Origin: Maribacter forsetii DSM 18668
GTDB lineage: Bacteria > Bacteroidota > Bacteroidia > Flavobacteriales > Flavobacteriaceae
Length of the DNA stretch: 64,000 bases
NCBI RefSeq assembly: GCF_000744105.1
Contig: NZ_JQLH01000001.1
Span: forward strand, 3,632,501-3,696,500
Direction: 5' to 3'
Part shown: positions 20,426 to 28,736 of the stretch, piece after piece
How the letters are laid out: each line of letters starts with the position of its first letter
How positions within the stretch are numbered: the first letter of the stretch is position 1
Position numbers and translations under genes: made by a program
Notes under the pieces: generated by a model
The model's database searches: none
What the model saw: only the letters and a program-made list of their open reading frames with translations
Told to the model about the DNA's origin: nothing

Positions 20426-21184
20426 ACATAGCTGTTTGTGTTAGTTCTTTGTACTTCGTACTCAGAGCTGTTCGCTTTTTGCTATTCTCTTTACATTGCA
20501 CATCCACTACTTAATACTTTGTACTTATTACTTTGTACTCTTTAATTACTTACGGCTTCATACGCTGTACTTTTTACTCTTTAAAACCGAAATGTCACTT
20601 CGAGCGCAGTCGAGAACTTTGGAACACGAATCACTTCGGCTGCGCTCAGCGACCGAGTAAGCTCTACGACCGAGTGAGACCAACAACCAACAACCAAAAA
20701 CCATCAACCAAGCGGGACCAACAACCAAATACAGAACACACCTTCAACAGATTGCCACGTCACGATAAGCTCCTCGCAAAGACGAATATTAAAATCTCTC
20801 CGTCATAGCGAGCAAAGCGCGGCTATATGCTTATTTGGAACACGACACCCATCTCGTAAACGCATTGTCAGTTCGAGTGATTTTAGCATGAGTGCAACGA
20901 AAGCCTAAAATTGTATCGAGAACCCTTGCGTGTTCCAAACCTGTTCTCGATACCCTCCTTATCGGCGGGCAAGCGAATTTCTAGTACCTCGAAATTCACT
21001 CGAACTGACAGTGGTACTCGCTAACGAAAACATCTGAAAACTGAAACTGCTTACTGAAAACTTCCTCGTCAACGTCATAGCGAGCAAAACGCGGCTATCT
21101 TTTTGTTTGGAACACGAATCACTTCGGCTACGCTCAGCGACCGAGTAAGCTCAGAGACAGAGTAAGACCGACAACCGACAACCA
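20426..21184. repeat. Gene-free dispersed repeat block
   Basis: About 760 bp with no credible gene. It holds two copies of a ~45-bp sequence (20619-20664 and 21108-21152, TTGGAACACGAATCACTTCG at the left end), two copies of GTCATAGCGAGCAAA (20802-20826 and 21073-21098), a CTTCGAGCGCAGTCGAGAAC REP-like piece at 20597-20616, and one full palindromic element at 20866-21010. It marks the border between the core genes and the accessory island. Confidence 0.8.
20866..21010. repeat. Palindromic element with TGTCAGTTCGAGTGA ends
   Basis: A 145-bp element bounded by TGTCAGTTCGAGTGA and its inverse TTCACTCGAACTGACA. Inside is a second inverted pair, GTATCGAGAAC and GTTCTCGATAC. Two near-relatives lie at 34126-34251 and 34348-34493 and a diverged one at 61420-61541. 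Confidence 0.85.
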
Positions 21185-21547
21185 TCAACTAAGCGTAGCG
21201 ATCAACTCCTCCACCGTCTCCATAGCATTCAACTTCTCGGCAGACACCAACACCTCTAGGTCATGATCTGTTTCTACCAATATAATAGGATAGGTATACT
21301 TATGCCCAAATTTGCTTTTATAGTTTTCTTGAAATTCATCTTTATGAAAGAATTCTAACTCGTAGCCTTTAGCTAACAAACTTTCCCTAAACCCTTTCCA
21401 CTGCTTGTTCTCGGTAAAACTACCATAGGTTAAACTGCAGAGATTGCAGTTATAGGTAGCTGGGTTAATGATTTTATGGGCGAAATCTAGCATTTTACTG
21501 CCCGTATCGCTATTGGCATTATAGATAAATAGAATTTTCTTTGACAT
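21185..21547 (-). CDS. Conserved hypothetical protein with CxxC
   Basis: A soluble 120-residue protein of no named family that I recognise. It starts MSKKILFIYNANSDTGSK, a pattern suggesting a Rossmann-like strand-loop, and has TYNCNLCSLTYG with a CxxC pair, then FFHKDEFQENY and a LVETDHDLEVLVSAEKL tail. The CxxC and overall size would fit a thioredoxin-like or redox-sensing role, but this is speculation. The gene stands alone, its 3' end abutting the dispersed repeat block. Confidence 0.7.
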   Translation of the reverse strand: MSKKILFIYNANSDTGSKMLDFAHKIINPATYNCNLCSLTYGSFTENKQWKGFRESLLAKGYELEFFHKDEFQENYKSKFGHKYTYPIILVETDHDLEVLVSAEKLNAMETVEELIATLS

Positions 21548-21740
21548 GACCTTTTGGTCGTAAAAATACCCAAACCATACATATTTTTTAACCGATTATG
21601 GTTTCCCGTAATGGAGTTTGAAATGTTAATTGTAGGTTTATTCTTTAGTGGTATATTAGCTAAGTAAGCTTAACCCTCCAAAACAGGAAATAAACGTACT
21701 CTGGTCAGTTTATACGTACGTTGGCATTAATTTGAACAAA

Positions 21741-22637
21741 ATGAGAGTATTCATATCACATAGTAGTAAGGACAAAAAATTTGTTCGATTATTAAAAGAC
21801 AGTTTATTAGAAAATAGTATTGAAACTTGGTTTGACGAAGACCAACTTGATTTAGGAGATAAATTGGTTAATAAACTTGAAAATGCTTTAGATGATTCCT
21901 CGCATTTAGTAATCATTTTATCACCTTCCTCTATAAATTCTGATTGGGTAAATTTTGAATTGAAAAGAGCTATTAAAAATAATCGCACTGGATTGAATTC
22001 AAAAATAATTCCTATAAAATATAAAGAATGTAATGTTCCTGATGAAATTTCGGATTTACTTCATGCAGATTTAACCGATGAAGTTGTTCTTCCCGACAAT
22101 GATAGAGTTAAATTTATTTCAAGTGGTTTTGATAGTTTTTTTCTGAAATTAGTACGAACGATTAGAAATTCTGCAAAAACAATTACTAAAGCCGAAAAAG
22201 AAGAAATTTTAAAATCTATAAAAGCAAGTAAGCAAGCAGTAGACAAACATCAAAAATCAATTCATAGGGGGAATTATAAATTAATAGGATACACAACGCT
22301 TGAATCAAGGAAAAAATTCCAAAATAAACTTAAAGGAAGAGTAGATAAAGTTGAGTCTATTGAAGACATCAAACCATTACTACTCCCTTATAGTTTGAAA
22401 ACAGTTTATAAACCCGAATTGGGAATAAAGTTAATGGTTGAAGGAGACGAACTACCATTTGGTACTGAAGCACATTTCGCAGGTTATAGGAATGACGATT
22501 TAGCAATTGCTGTTGATAAAAGAACTCGAGACGGAATAATGATTGATTTTGATAATTATTATCAAATAGAAATTGATCCAGAAAAAGATTTGATAAGGTT
22601 CGTGAATAAAATAAAAACTAATGCAAACACCGTATAA
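21741..22637 (+). CDS. TIR-domain protein, likely NAD-dependent immune enzyme
   Basis: A 298-residue protein. Residues 1-130 are a bacterial TIR domain: MRVFISHSSKDK strand A, TWFDEDQLDLGD box 2, and SDWVNFELKRA, where Glu73 is at the position of the catalytic glutamate of NADase TIRs. The C-terminal ~150 residues (from about KLIGYTTLESRKKF to the end) are a globular domain I do not recognise. A TTG at 21732 is an alternative start. It lies 162 bp upstream of the Thoeris-like pair on the same strand and is probably a second TIR for that system or an independent defence gene. Confidence 0.88.
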   Translation: MRVFISHSSKDKKFVRLLKDSLLENSIETWFDEDQLDLGDKLVNKLENALDDSSHLVIILSPSSINSDWVNFELKRAIKNNRTGLNSKIIPIKYKECNVPDEISDLLHADLTDEVVLPDNDRVKFISSGFDSFFLKLVRTIRNSAKTITKAEKEEILKSIKASKQAVDKHQKSIHRGNYKLIGYTTLESRKKFQNKLKGRVDKVESIEDIKPLLLPYSLKTVYKPELGIKLMVEGDELPFGTEAHFAGYRNDDLAIAVDKRTRDGIMIDFDNYYQIEIDPEKDLIRFVNKIKTNANTV

Positions 22638-22799
22638 AAATAATTGCGATTTAGTGCTTAATCAAAGGTCGTTGCGTGTTTGTAACTTCTGATTTTCCTT
22701 CGGAAAATCCTCGCATAAAAATCCACAACTATTATTATACAAATACGTTGCAGCCAATGCAAATCAGACATTACAGAAAGTTAAAAAACAACCAAAATT
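22638..22799. other. Structured gap between TIR gene and thsB-like gene
   Basis: The 162 bp contain an 8-bp hairpin GATTTTCC-TTC-GGAAAATC (about 22692-22710) nested between an imperfect inverted pair (GTGTTTGTA near 22676, TACAAATAC near 22738), followed by ATACGTTGCAGCC. The layout recalls a recombination site or a terminator; no promoter box is obvious. Confidence 0.45.
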
Positions 22800-23357
22800 A
22801 TGAGTAAAAACTATAGCGCGTTTTATGTTAGTGAGCCTTTTAGTGAATCATCTCTTGGAGCGCATGCTACCAAAGATTTTTGTTATTATAGTATATTAAA
22901 GGCATGGAAAGGTTCTGACTCTTCTTTTCCTTTTAATAATGCTCATGACACAACTTATAATGTTCGTGATAACAGTGACTGGGAATTAACACTTAAACCA
23001 AGACTGAGGCAAAGATTAAGAAACTCTAAAAACATCATATTATTTTTAAGTGAAAATACAAAAAGTTCTAGAGCGTTGAGAGAAGAAATAGATTATGGAA
23101 CTAATACATTAAACCTTCCAATAATTGTTATTTATCCAGACTTAAAAACAAAAGAAGATTTACTAAATAATGCTAATACTGGCTTGAATAATATTGTGAA
23201 AGCATTGTGGAACAAGCTACCAATTTTTAGAGATTCAAAATCGAACGTGCCTGTGCTACATGTTCCAATGAACAAAGTGATTATTCGGAAAGCATTAAAT
23301 AATGTCAATTTAAGGGAGGGTTCTAAAAAAGAAGCTGGAGACTATTTTTATAACTAA
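22800..23357 (+). CDS. thsB: Thoeris ThsB-like TIR protein (MTH538/DUF1863 type)
   Basis: A 185-residue protein of the MTH538 TIR-like family that includes Thoeris ThsB. Recognisable family pattern: FNNAHDTTYNVRDNSDW (46-61), LKPRLRQRLRNSKNIILFLSENT and RALREEIDYG (91-100), then PIIVIYP. ThsB senses phage infection and converts NAD into a signal nucleotide. The next gene, 6 bp downstream, encodes a two-TM Macro protein, the effector architecture of type II Thoeris, in which the signal is reported to be a histidine-ADP-ribose conjugate. Which signal this enzyme makes cannot be seen from the sequence. Confidence 0.85.
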   Translation: MSKNYSAFYVSEPFSESSLGAHATKDFCYYSILKAWKGSDSSFPFNNAHDTTYNVRDNSDWELTLKPRLRQRLRNSKNIILFLSENTKSSRALREEIDYGTNTLNLPIIVIYPDLKTKEDLLNNANTGLNNIVKALWNKLPIFRDSKSNVPVLHVPMNKVIIRKALNNVNLREGSKKEAGDYFYN

Positions 23358-23363
23358 GTAAAT

Positions 23364-24206
23364 ATGAAAGTTAATTTTTTAGATAAAAATGTAAGAAACA
23401 AATTCTGGATTTACTTTTCAGTAATTTCTGGTATTTTGTCATTCATATTACTTTTTAATATCATTCCTGACCAATACAACAATTGTTTAAAATACTTTGG
23501 TTATGCAGCATTTGTAGTATTAATTTTGATTTATTTATTTATTTGGTACAGAGCTAATAATCTTACCAATATAAATATTGATATTGAGGGCAGTAATGTA
23601 AATATCAAATGCGGAGACTTATTTTCTGAGAAAGGACTAAAAACAATACCTTTTAATGAATTCTTTGACACAATAGTAGATGATAAAATTATATCCAATA
23701 AATCTCTTAACGGTATTTTTATTAATCGATTTTTTAATGATAATCTAAATGAACTTGATACATTTATTGTAGAAAATTCAGATAGTTCAGATATAATTGA
23801 CAACGAATTTGAAAGGACAAGAGGAGGTAAAAAAGTTAAATTTAAACTTAGTACATTATTTGTGCATGATGATTATATAATAACTGCATTTTCTAAGTTT
23901 GACGAACATAATAAGGCAACTTTGACTATGCCTGAATACATAGAATTTTTAATTAACTTTTGGGATAGAGTCAACCGCATTTATGCACAAAAAAATGTTT
24001 CTGTTCCCATTTTTGGCTCTGGGATAACTCGACTGAAAGAGCACAAAAATATAGGTGACGAGGATTTATTAAAGATAATGCTATGGACATTTAAACTAAG
24101 TGAAATGAAATTCAAATATCCCGCAAAACTATCAATAATAATTCATGAGGATAAAATTGACCAAATCAATCTATACAATTTAAAATCTATTGAACTTGGA
24201 TTGTAA
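23364..24206 (+). CDS. thsA: Thoeris ThsA-like effector, two TM helices plus Macro domain
   Basis: A 280-residue protein. Two N-terminal transmembrane helices (about 14-33 and 43-62) are followed by a Macro-type domain (about 77-280) of the DUF6430 kind: CGDLFSEKGLKTIPFNEFFD, IISNKSLNGIFINRFF, IITAFSKFDEHNKA and PIFGSGITRLK. In type II Thoeris this domain binds the ThsB signal and the membrane helices cause cell death or arrest. No SIR2 or SLOG domain is present, so it is not a type I effector. The 6-bp gap to thsB indicates one transcript. DNA here is strikingly AT-rich, as expected of acquired defence genes. Confidence 0.85.
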   Translation: MKVNFLDKNVRNKFWIYFSVISGILSFILLFNIIPDQYNNCLKYFGYAAFVVLILIYLFIWYRANNLTNINIDIEGSNVNIKCGDLFSEKGLKTIPFNEFFDTIVDDKIISNKSLNGIFINRFFNDNLNELDTFIVENSDSSDIIDNEFERTRGGKKVKFKLSTLFVHDDYIITAFSKFDEHNKATLTMPEYIEFLINFWDRVNRIYAQKNVSVPIFGSGITRLKEHKNIGDEDLLKIMLWTFKLSEMKFKYPAKLSIIIHEDKIDQINLYNLKSIELGL

Positions 24207-24652
24207 TTCATAGCTATTAAATGAAGAAAGTATTAGCTACAAAATAGCTATAAACAATTGGGAATAAAGTGATTAAAGAAAAGTATAACCATAATAAAAA
24301 GTCTGTTCTAAAATAAAAAGTTAGAGCATGAAATCCCCAACTGTCAATAGCCGAGACCATTGAACAAAATTAGAGAAACGAAATACCAAATAAAGATTGT
24401 TAATTAGAATATTCACACATTTCAAATTTCACTAAATCTTTAATAGCATTAGTGGATAAATTGAAATTATAACTTTCTATAACAACGTAAATAAAATATA
24501 GCTTATAAGAGTTAAACTGAAAGATTTTGTTTATTTACAAAAAACGACAAATTTTAAAATCTGGCTCTGTGTTTATATTAAAAATAAGCTGCTTTTTTAC
24601 ATTTCGTTTCATACATAAACCATCAGGCAAAATTTAATATCCCCGTTCAGAC
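24207..24652. other. Gene-free AT-rich stretch
   Basis: 446 bp between thsA-like and the next gene. I see no credible ORF, RNA gene or clear terminator. It may be decayed cassette DNA. Confidence 0.5.
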
Positions 24653-25231
24653 ATGAATATTACTTTTATAATTATTTTAATTGCAATTTGCTCGTATTTG
24701 ATTTTGGATAACATCAAAATAAGGAAAATATTAAATGAGTATAATTCTGAATTTTCTGAACGCCAAAAATCATTGAAATTAATTGAAATTAAAATATCAA
24801 AGAATAGGAAAGAGTTTGCAAATATAGAAAGAGAGTTATTTAATATTCGAATTCAAAAAGAGAAGGAAAAACTTATGTTATCTAAACTTCCAACAGAAGA
24901 ATACACAAACTTAACCATTAATCAATTCAGGAAAATAACGAATAATTTAATTCAGAAAGTGGAAAATTCTATTGAAAAAGAATCTATAATTAATTTTTTA
25001 AAATTTGACTTATCATATATCGATTTGAGCAAAGTGACTTTTGAAAATCTTGAGTTAAACAGAGAAGTTGAAATAGAAAAACAAGTCGCAATAATTACCA
25101 ATAGCGGAAAAATACAATGGCGAAATAGTGCTGACAACCTGAATGTCAACCTTATAATTGGAAAACCTTTAAAAAGAATCGAATATTACAATAAAGTTAT
25201 AGAATTAATTATGAAAAATATTGTTGATTAA
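24653..25231 (+). CDS. Hypothetical membrane-anchored coiled-coil protein
   Basis: I do not recognise a family. The 192 residues comprise an N-terminal transmembrane segment (2-19, NITFIIILIAICSYLILD), a long charged coiled coil to about residue 85, and a small C-terminal domain (from about NLTINQFRKITNN to the end) rich in beta-type residues. The topology suggests a protein fixed to the inner membrane with a cytoplasmic coiled coil. It lies in the AT-rich defence island, downstream of the Thoeris-like pair, but 446 bp away and so not obviously part of that operon. Confidence 0.65.
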   Translation: MNITFIIILIAICSYLILDNIKIRKILNEYNSEFSERQKSLKLIEIKISKNRKEFANIERELFNIRIQKEKEKLMLSKLPTEEYTNLTINQFRKITNNLIQKVENSIEKESIINFLKFDLSYIDLSKVTFENLELNREVEIEKQVAIITNSGKIQWRNSADNLNVNLIIGKPLKRIEYYNKVIELIMKNIVD

Positions 25232-25251
25232 ATTTAATTATGTATTACAAT

Positions 25252-25344
25252 GAGCTCAAAAACAAACAAATTCTTCTTTGAATCTGATACAATATTATTC
25301 TAAGCTCATAGACTCTAAAATCAGATTCTTTGAGCTTTTTTTTT
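25252..25344 (+). terminator. Possible terminator or long imperfect palindrome
   Basis: The right arm ATCAGATTC-T-TTGAGC followed by nine T pairs with GAATCTGAT (25280-25288) and GCTCAAA (25254-25260), the two left pieces being separated by a 19-nt bulge. The T-run supports termination of the upstream gene; the loop is long, which weakens it. Confidence 0.45.
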
Positions 25345-25414
25345 AGATAATTATAAATCACAAGACAACTAATCAATAGTAAATACGTTATCGCTTTTTA
25401 AAGATTTATCCTTA

Positions 25415-26464
25415 ATGGCAAGAATATACAGAACCATAGAATCATTGAAATCTCTAAAATATGAGTTAGAAAGTAGAGGTGTTACTAGATTTAAATCTGT
25501 TAAAGAAATTAAAGAATTTTTAAAAGAATTTGATTCGGAAAAACAAGCAGTTCTAAATTACACTAAAAACGAACTGAATGAAGAATATCATAAAACCTGT
25601 ATACGTCTTAAAAGCAACACCCAAAAAAGGGTTGAAATAAGCAACTTAGCGACAGAAAAGATTGATGGACAAATTGCAGATTTACAATCAAAAATTGATA
25701 TAATTCATAAAAAGAACGGTCTTAATTTTATAAACAAACTACTATCAAGTGTAAAGCTTTATTATTTAAACAAACAACGCAATGATTTTAAAGTCAGGAA
25801 ATCTAAAATAATCAATAAAGTTGTTCAGCCATTATCTCAAAAAATTAAAATTGACGAGCATTTTATATACGAATATGAAACTGACAAGCAATTATTGATT
25901 GAAACAAGAGCTAATCTTAAAATTGCTGATGTGGAATACACCCGTGATGTTTTAGAAGAATGTAAAAACCTAATTTCTGGAGCAATAGGAGAAAACTTGG
26001 TTGTAAAAGAAATTAAAAAACTTTCTGACGATTACGTTTTAATTAACGACTTCAAATTAGAATTTTCTCCACCAATTTTTTACCAACAACAAAACGAGAG
26101 AATTTACTCTATACAAATAGACCACCTTTTAATTTCAAAAGCTGGAATTTTTATAATAGAAACAAAAAACTGGAGCAAGAAGTCTGTCAATTCATTTAGC
26201 CTTAGGTCGCCTATAGAACAAATTAGAAGATTAAATTTTGCGCTTTACATATACATTTCAGAAAACATAACTTTGCATGACCATCATTGGGGAGAACAAA
26301 AAATTCCGATTCGAAATCTTATTGTCATGATCAACAATAAACCTAACACTCAATTTAAATATGTAAGTGTAAAATTATTGAGAGAACTTAATGCCTATAT
26401 TAATTACTTTGAGCCTATCTTGACCGAGGAACAGGTTAATGAAATATCAAGTCAATTAATTTAA
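25415..26464 (+). CDS. NERD-domain protein
   Basis: A 349-residue protein with a largely helical, coiled-coil N-terminus (1-180) and a NERD (nuclease-related) domain at about 185-300. NERD hallmarks seen: SGAIGENLV (GxxGE at 189-193), QIDHLLISKAGIFIIETKNW (IDH at 235-237, IETKNW at 248-253), which correspond to the metal-binding E, D and ExK of the restriction-endonuclease fold. A DNA- or RNA-processing role is likely; the target is unknown. It closes the accessory island and could be an independent defence gene. No helicase domain is attached. Confidence 0.85.
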   Translation: MARIYRTIESLKSLKYELESRGVTRFKSVKEIKEFLKEFDSEKQAVLNYTKNELNEEYHKTCIRLKSNTQKRVEISNLATEKIDGQIADLQSKIDIIHKKNGLNFINKLLSSVKLYYLNKQRNDFKVRKSKIINKVVQPLSQKIKIDEHFIYEYETDKQLLIETRANLKIADVEYTRDVLEECKNLISGAIGENLVVKEIKKLSDDYVLINDFKLEFSPPIFYQQQNERIYSIQIDHLLISKAGIFIIETKNWSKKSVNSFSLRSPIEQIRRLNFALYIYISENITLHDHHWGEQKIPIRNLIVMINNKPNTQFKYVSVKLLRELNAYINYFEPILTEEQVNEISSQLI

Positions 26465-26496
26465 ACAAACCCTATTCACAAACCCTATTCACAAAC
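26465..26496 (+). repeat. 13-bp tandem repeat (ACAAACCCTATTC)
   Basis: Two full copies and a partial third fill the gap between the NERD gene and the DUF2750 gene. Confidence 0.8.
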
Positions 26497-26503
26497 ACAA
26501 TAC

Positions 26504-26962
26504 ATGGAACAACAAGGCTCAGATATCATTGCAAATAGATACAAGAAATTTATAAAAACGGTTTGCGAAACAGACATTGTTTATGCGCTTCAAAATCATG
26601 AAGGCTTTGCCACCTCAGCTTCTGCGCATTATGAAAATGAACGTGGTAAACCTGTTGACATACTATGTTTTTGGGCAGAAAATGGCAGAGCAAAATCTTG
26701 TACCATAAACCATTGGGAGAACTACCAGATTACAGAAATAGCATTAGTTGATTTCATAGAAAATTGGGGTGTAGGCATGGAAAATGACGGAATATTAGCA
26801 GGTATTGAATTCGACCAAAATATGTTTGGCTATGAAGCTAAACCCTTAGATTTAATTCTTGCCTTAGTTGCTGAAATAAAAGCGACCAATAAAGAACTAC
26901 CACTTCAAAAATTTGAAAATATTGCTGATTTAGAAAAACAGGCGAAAGAGGCGAATGGGTAA
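26504..26962 (+). CDS. DUF2750 family protein
   Basis: A soluble 152-residue protein that matches the DUF2750 pattern: FIKTVCETDIVYALQNHEGFAT at the start, GKPVDILCFWAENGRAKSC, NHWENYQITEIALVDFIENWGVGMENDGILAGIEFD, and an ending with Asn/Lys-rich helix. The function of the family is unknown. The gene lies between the NERD gene and the convergent two-component system, with no operon partner. Confidence 0.8.
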   Translation: MEQQGSDIIANRYKKFIKTVCETDIVYALQNHEGFATSASAHYENERGKPVDILCFWAENGRAKSCTINHWENYQITEIALVDFIENWGVGMENDGILAGIEFDQNMFGYEAKPLDLILALVAEIKATNKELPLQKFENIADLEKQAKEANG

Positions 26963-27015
26963 AAAATTAATACCGTTTAATGAGTAGCATTTTAGCAAGT
27001 AGATAAAAGTGCCTC

Positions 27016-27714
27016 TTATAATTTCAGAAAATCAAGAACTTTAGTTTTATATACTTTACCTATGGGAACTTGATGCTCTTTTATTTGTATTCTATTGCCC
27101 TCTAAAGTTTCAATATGTTTTTTTGCTACTATAAATGATTTATGTACTTGAATGAATTTATCTTCAGCAAGCATTTCTAATGCATCTGATATTTTTTCTC
27201 GAATTAGAATCTGACCTTCGATTAAAATAACCTTACAATAGTTTCCGGCTGCTTCAACAAGTAATATATCATTCAATTTTACCTGAATATGCTTTTTATC
27301 GCTGTATAGAAAAATGAACGATTCTTCTACATTTTTTATAGCTTCTAATTGTAGTGAATAACCTTTTTGTTGTATGGTTTTATTGATGGCTTTCAAAAAC
27401 CGTTCAAAACTAAATGGTTTTAATAAATAATCTATAACATTCAGCTCATACCCTTCTAAAGCATACTCCCTGTAGGCTGTAGTGACTATAATTTTTGGAG
27501 GATTCTGTAGTGTTCTTAAAAAATCGAATCCCTTTAATTTGGGCATATTTAAATCTAAAAAAATTAAATCTACTTGATTACCCTGCAAATAGGCCAATGC
27601 TTCTATAGCGTCATAACAATGCTTAGCTAATTTCATATTTGACAACAAATCACCATAGCCTTTTATGATTTCATGAGCTATTGGTTCATCATCAATAATT
27701 AAATATGTAATCAT
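27016..27714 (-). CDS. LytTR-family response regulator
   Basis: A 232-residue regulator: receiver domain at 1-120 with acid pocket DDE (8-10), phospho-acceptor Asp54 in IFLDLNMP and conserved Lys in YLLKPF; a LytTR DNA-binding domain at about 130-232 (IQVKLNDILLVEAAGNYCKV, then FIQVHKSFIVAKKHIE). Its start overlaps the histidine kinase gene by 4 bp, so the two form a standard LytS/LytTR-type pair. Targets are not visible here. Confidence 0.95.
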   Translation of the reverse strand: MITYLIIDDEPIAHEIIKGYGDLLSNMKLAKHCYDAIEALAYLQGNQVDLIFLDLNMPKLKGFDFLRTLQNPPKIIVTTAYREYALEGYELNVIDYLLKPFSFERFLKAINKTIQQKGYSLQLEAIKNVEESFIFLYSDKKHIQVKLNDILLVEAAGNYCKVILIEGQILIREKISDALEMLAEDKFIQVHKSFIVAKKHIETLEGNRIQIKEHQVPIGKVYKTKVLDFLKL

Positions 27715-28529
27715 ACGTGTAGTTCTAATTGTGCTTTAAATACTATATTGTTCTTTTCTACACTAAGTTGATGCTTTTTAGGATATGCCAGCGCCAATCT
27801 TCGTTTTAAGTTTTTGAGACCTATCCCTTTTGTCTCTGTAATTTCATTTTGATCAAAATTGTTTTTTATCTCAAAAAGTAATCTTTCGTTACCGGTTTTT
27901 AAATGTATGGCAACATATGCTTTTTCCCGCAAATTCTCTACACCATGTTTAAAGGCATTCTCTAATAGAATAATCAATAACAATGGTCTTATTTTTAATG
28001 TATCATCTACTACATCTATTATAAACTCAATATCAATTTTCTTATGATACCTCATTTTATGTAACGCTATGTAATTTTGTAAATACGAAATCTCTTCTGC
28101 CAACGTAACAGTTTCCTTTTCCCCTTCATAAATACTATACCGCATTAAATCTGACAACTTTAAAATAAGGTCTTTAGCCCCATCGGTATCTTTATCAACC
28201 ATACCGTACACATTGTTTAACATGTTAAAAAAGAAATGCGGGTTCACCTGACTTTGCAAATGCAACAACTCACTTTTTTTGGTTTCATTTTTTAAATTTA
28301 AAATGGCGATCAATTGTTTTATTAGCCATAGCAACCCAACCACTAGTAAGAGTGAATAATAAACAACCACGATTACACCTACTACCGATGGGTAATCTGC
28401 CAGAAAAACAACAGATTCATTACCTAAGATAATAAACTCATACGTGGTAATTGACAAAGGGATCAGTATAGTTATTAGCACCACTACTTTGACTACCAGC
28501 CAATTATTTTTCTTTAAAAATTGCATCAT
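27711..28529 (-). CDS. Sensor histidine kinase, LytS/YehU type
   Basis: A 272-residue membrane kinase with two transmembrane helices (about 12-34 and 49-75) and no large sensor domain. The His_kinase region has LQSQVNPHFFFNMLNN with phospho-acceptor His98, and the ATPase part LLIILLENAFKHGVEN (N box) and KGIGLKNLKRRLAL (G box). It is the cognate partner of the overlapping LytTR regulator. The stimulus is probably membrane-related but is not evident. Confidence 0.94.
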   Translation of the reverse strand: MMQFLKKNNWLVVKVVVLITILIPLSITTYEFIILGNESVVFLADYPSVVGVIVVVYYSLLLVVGLLWLIKQLIAILNLKNETKKSELLHLQSQVNPHFFFNMLNNVYGMVDKDTDGAKDLILKLSDLMRYSIYEGEKETVTLAEEISYLQNYIALHKMRYHKKIDIEFIIDVVDDTLKIRPLLLIILLENAFKHGVENLREKAYVAIHLKTGNERLLFEIKNNFDQNEITETKGIGLKNLKRRLALAYPKKHQLSVEKNNIVFKAQLELHV

Positions 28530-28736
28530 GCTACAAAAATAAAAGAAATACTACCGCAAATAATTAATAGTGACAAACGCATCTATTTCTGTTACAAACA
28601 ACTTTTAAACTAGGTCAAAAACAGTTCAACACTCCCAGTTGCAAGTATAGCCTCCAATTATATAAGTATATCACATAAAATTTTAGGTCTATTCTTTTGC
28701 CCCCATGTTTGCGCCATCATCAATCAAAAAACGAAC

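Noticed and set aside
20533..20808. 91-codon ORF with HFERSREL and ACAQRPS-like segments
   Set aside because: It is a chance reading through dispersed repeats.
22638..25414. True integron attC sites between island genes
   Set aside because: The 7-bp core consensus GTTRRRY/RYYYAAC is not met and no integrase gene is in the window; kept only as a low-scored cassette idea.
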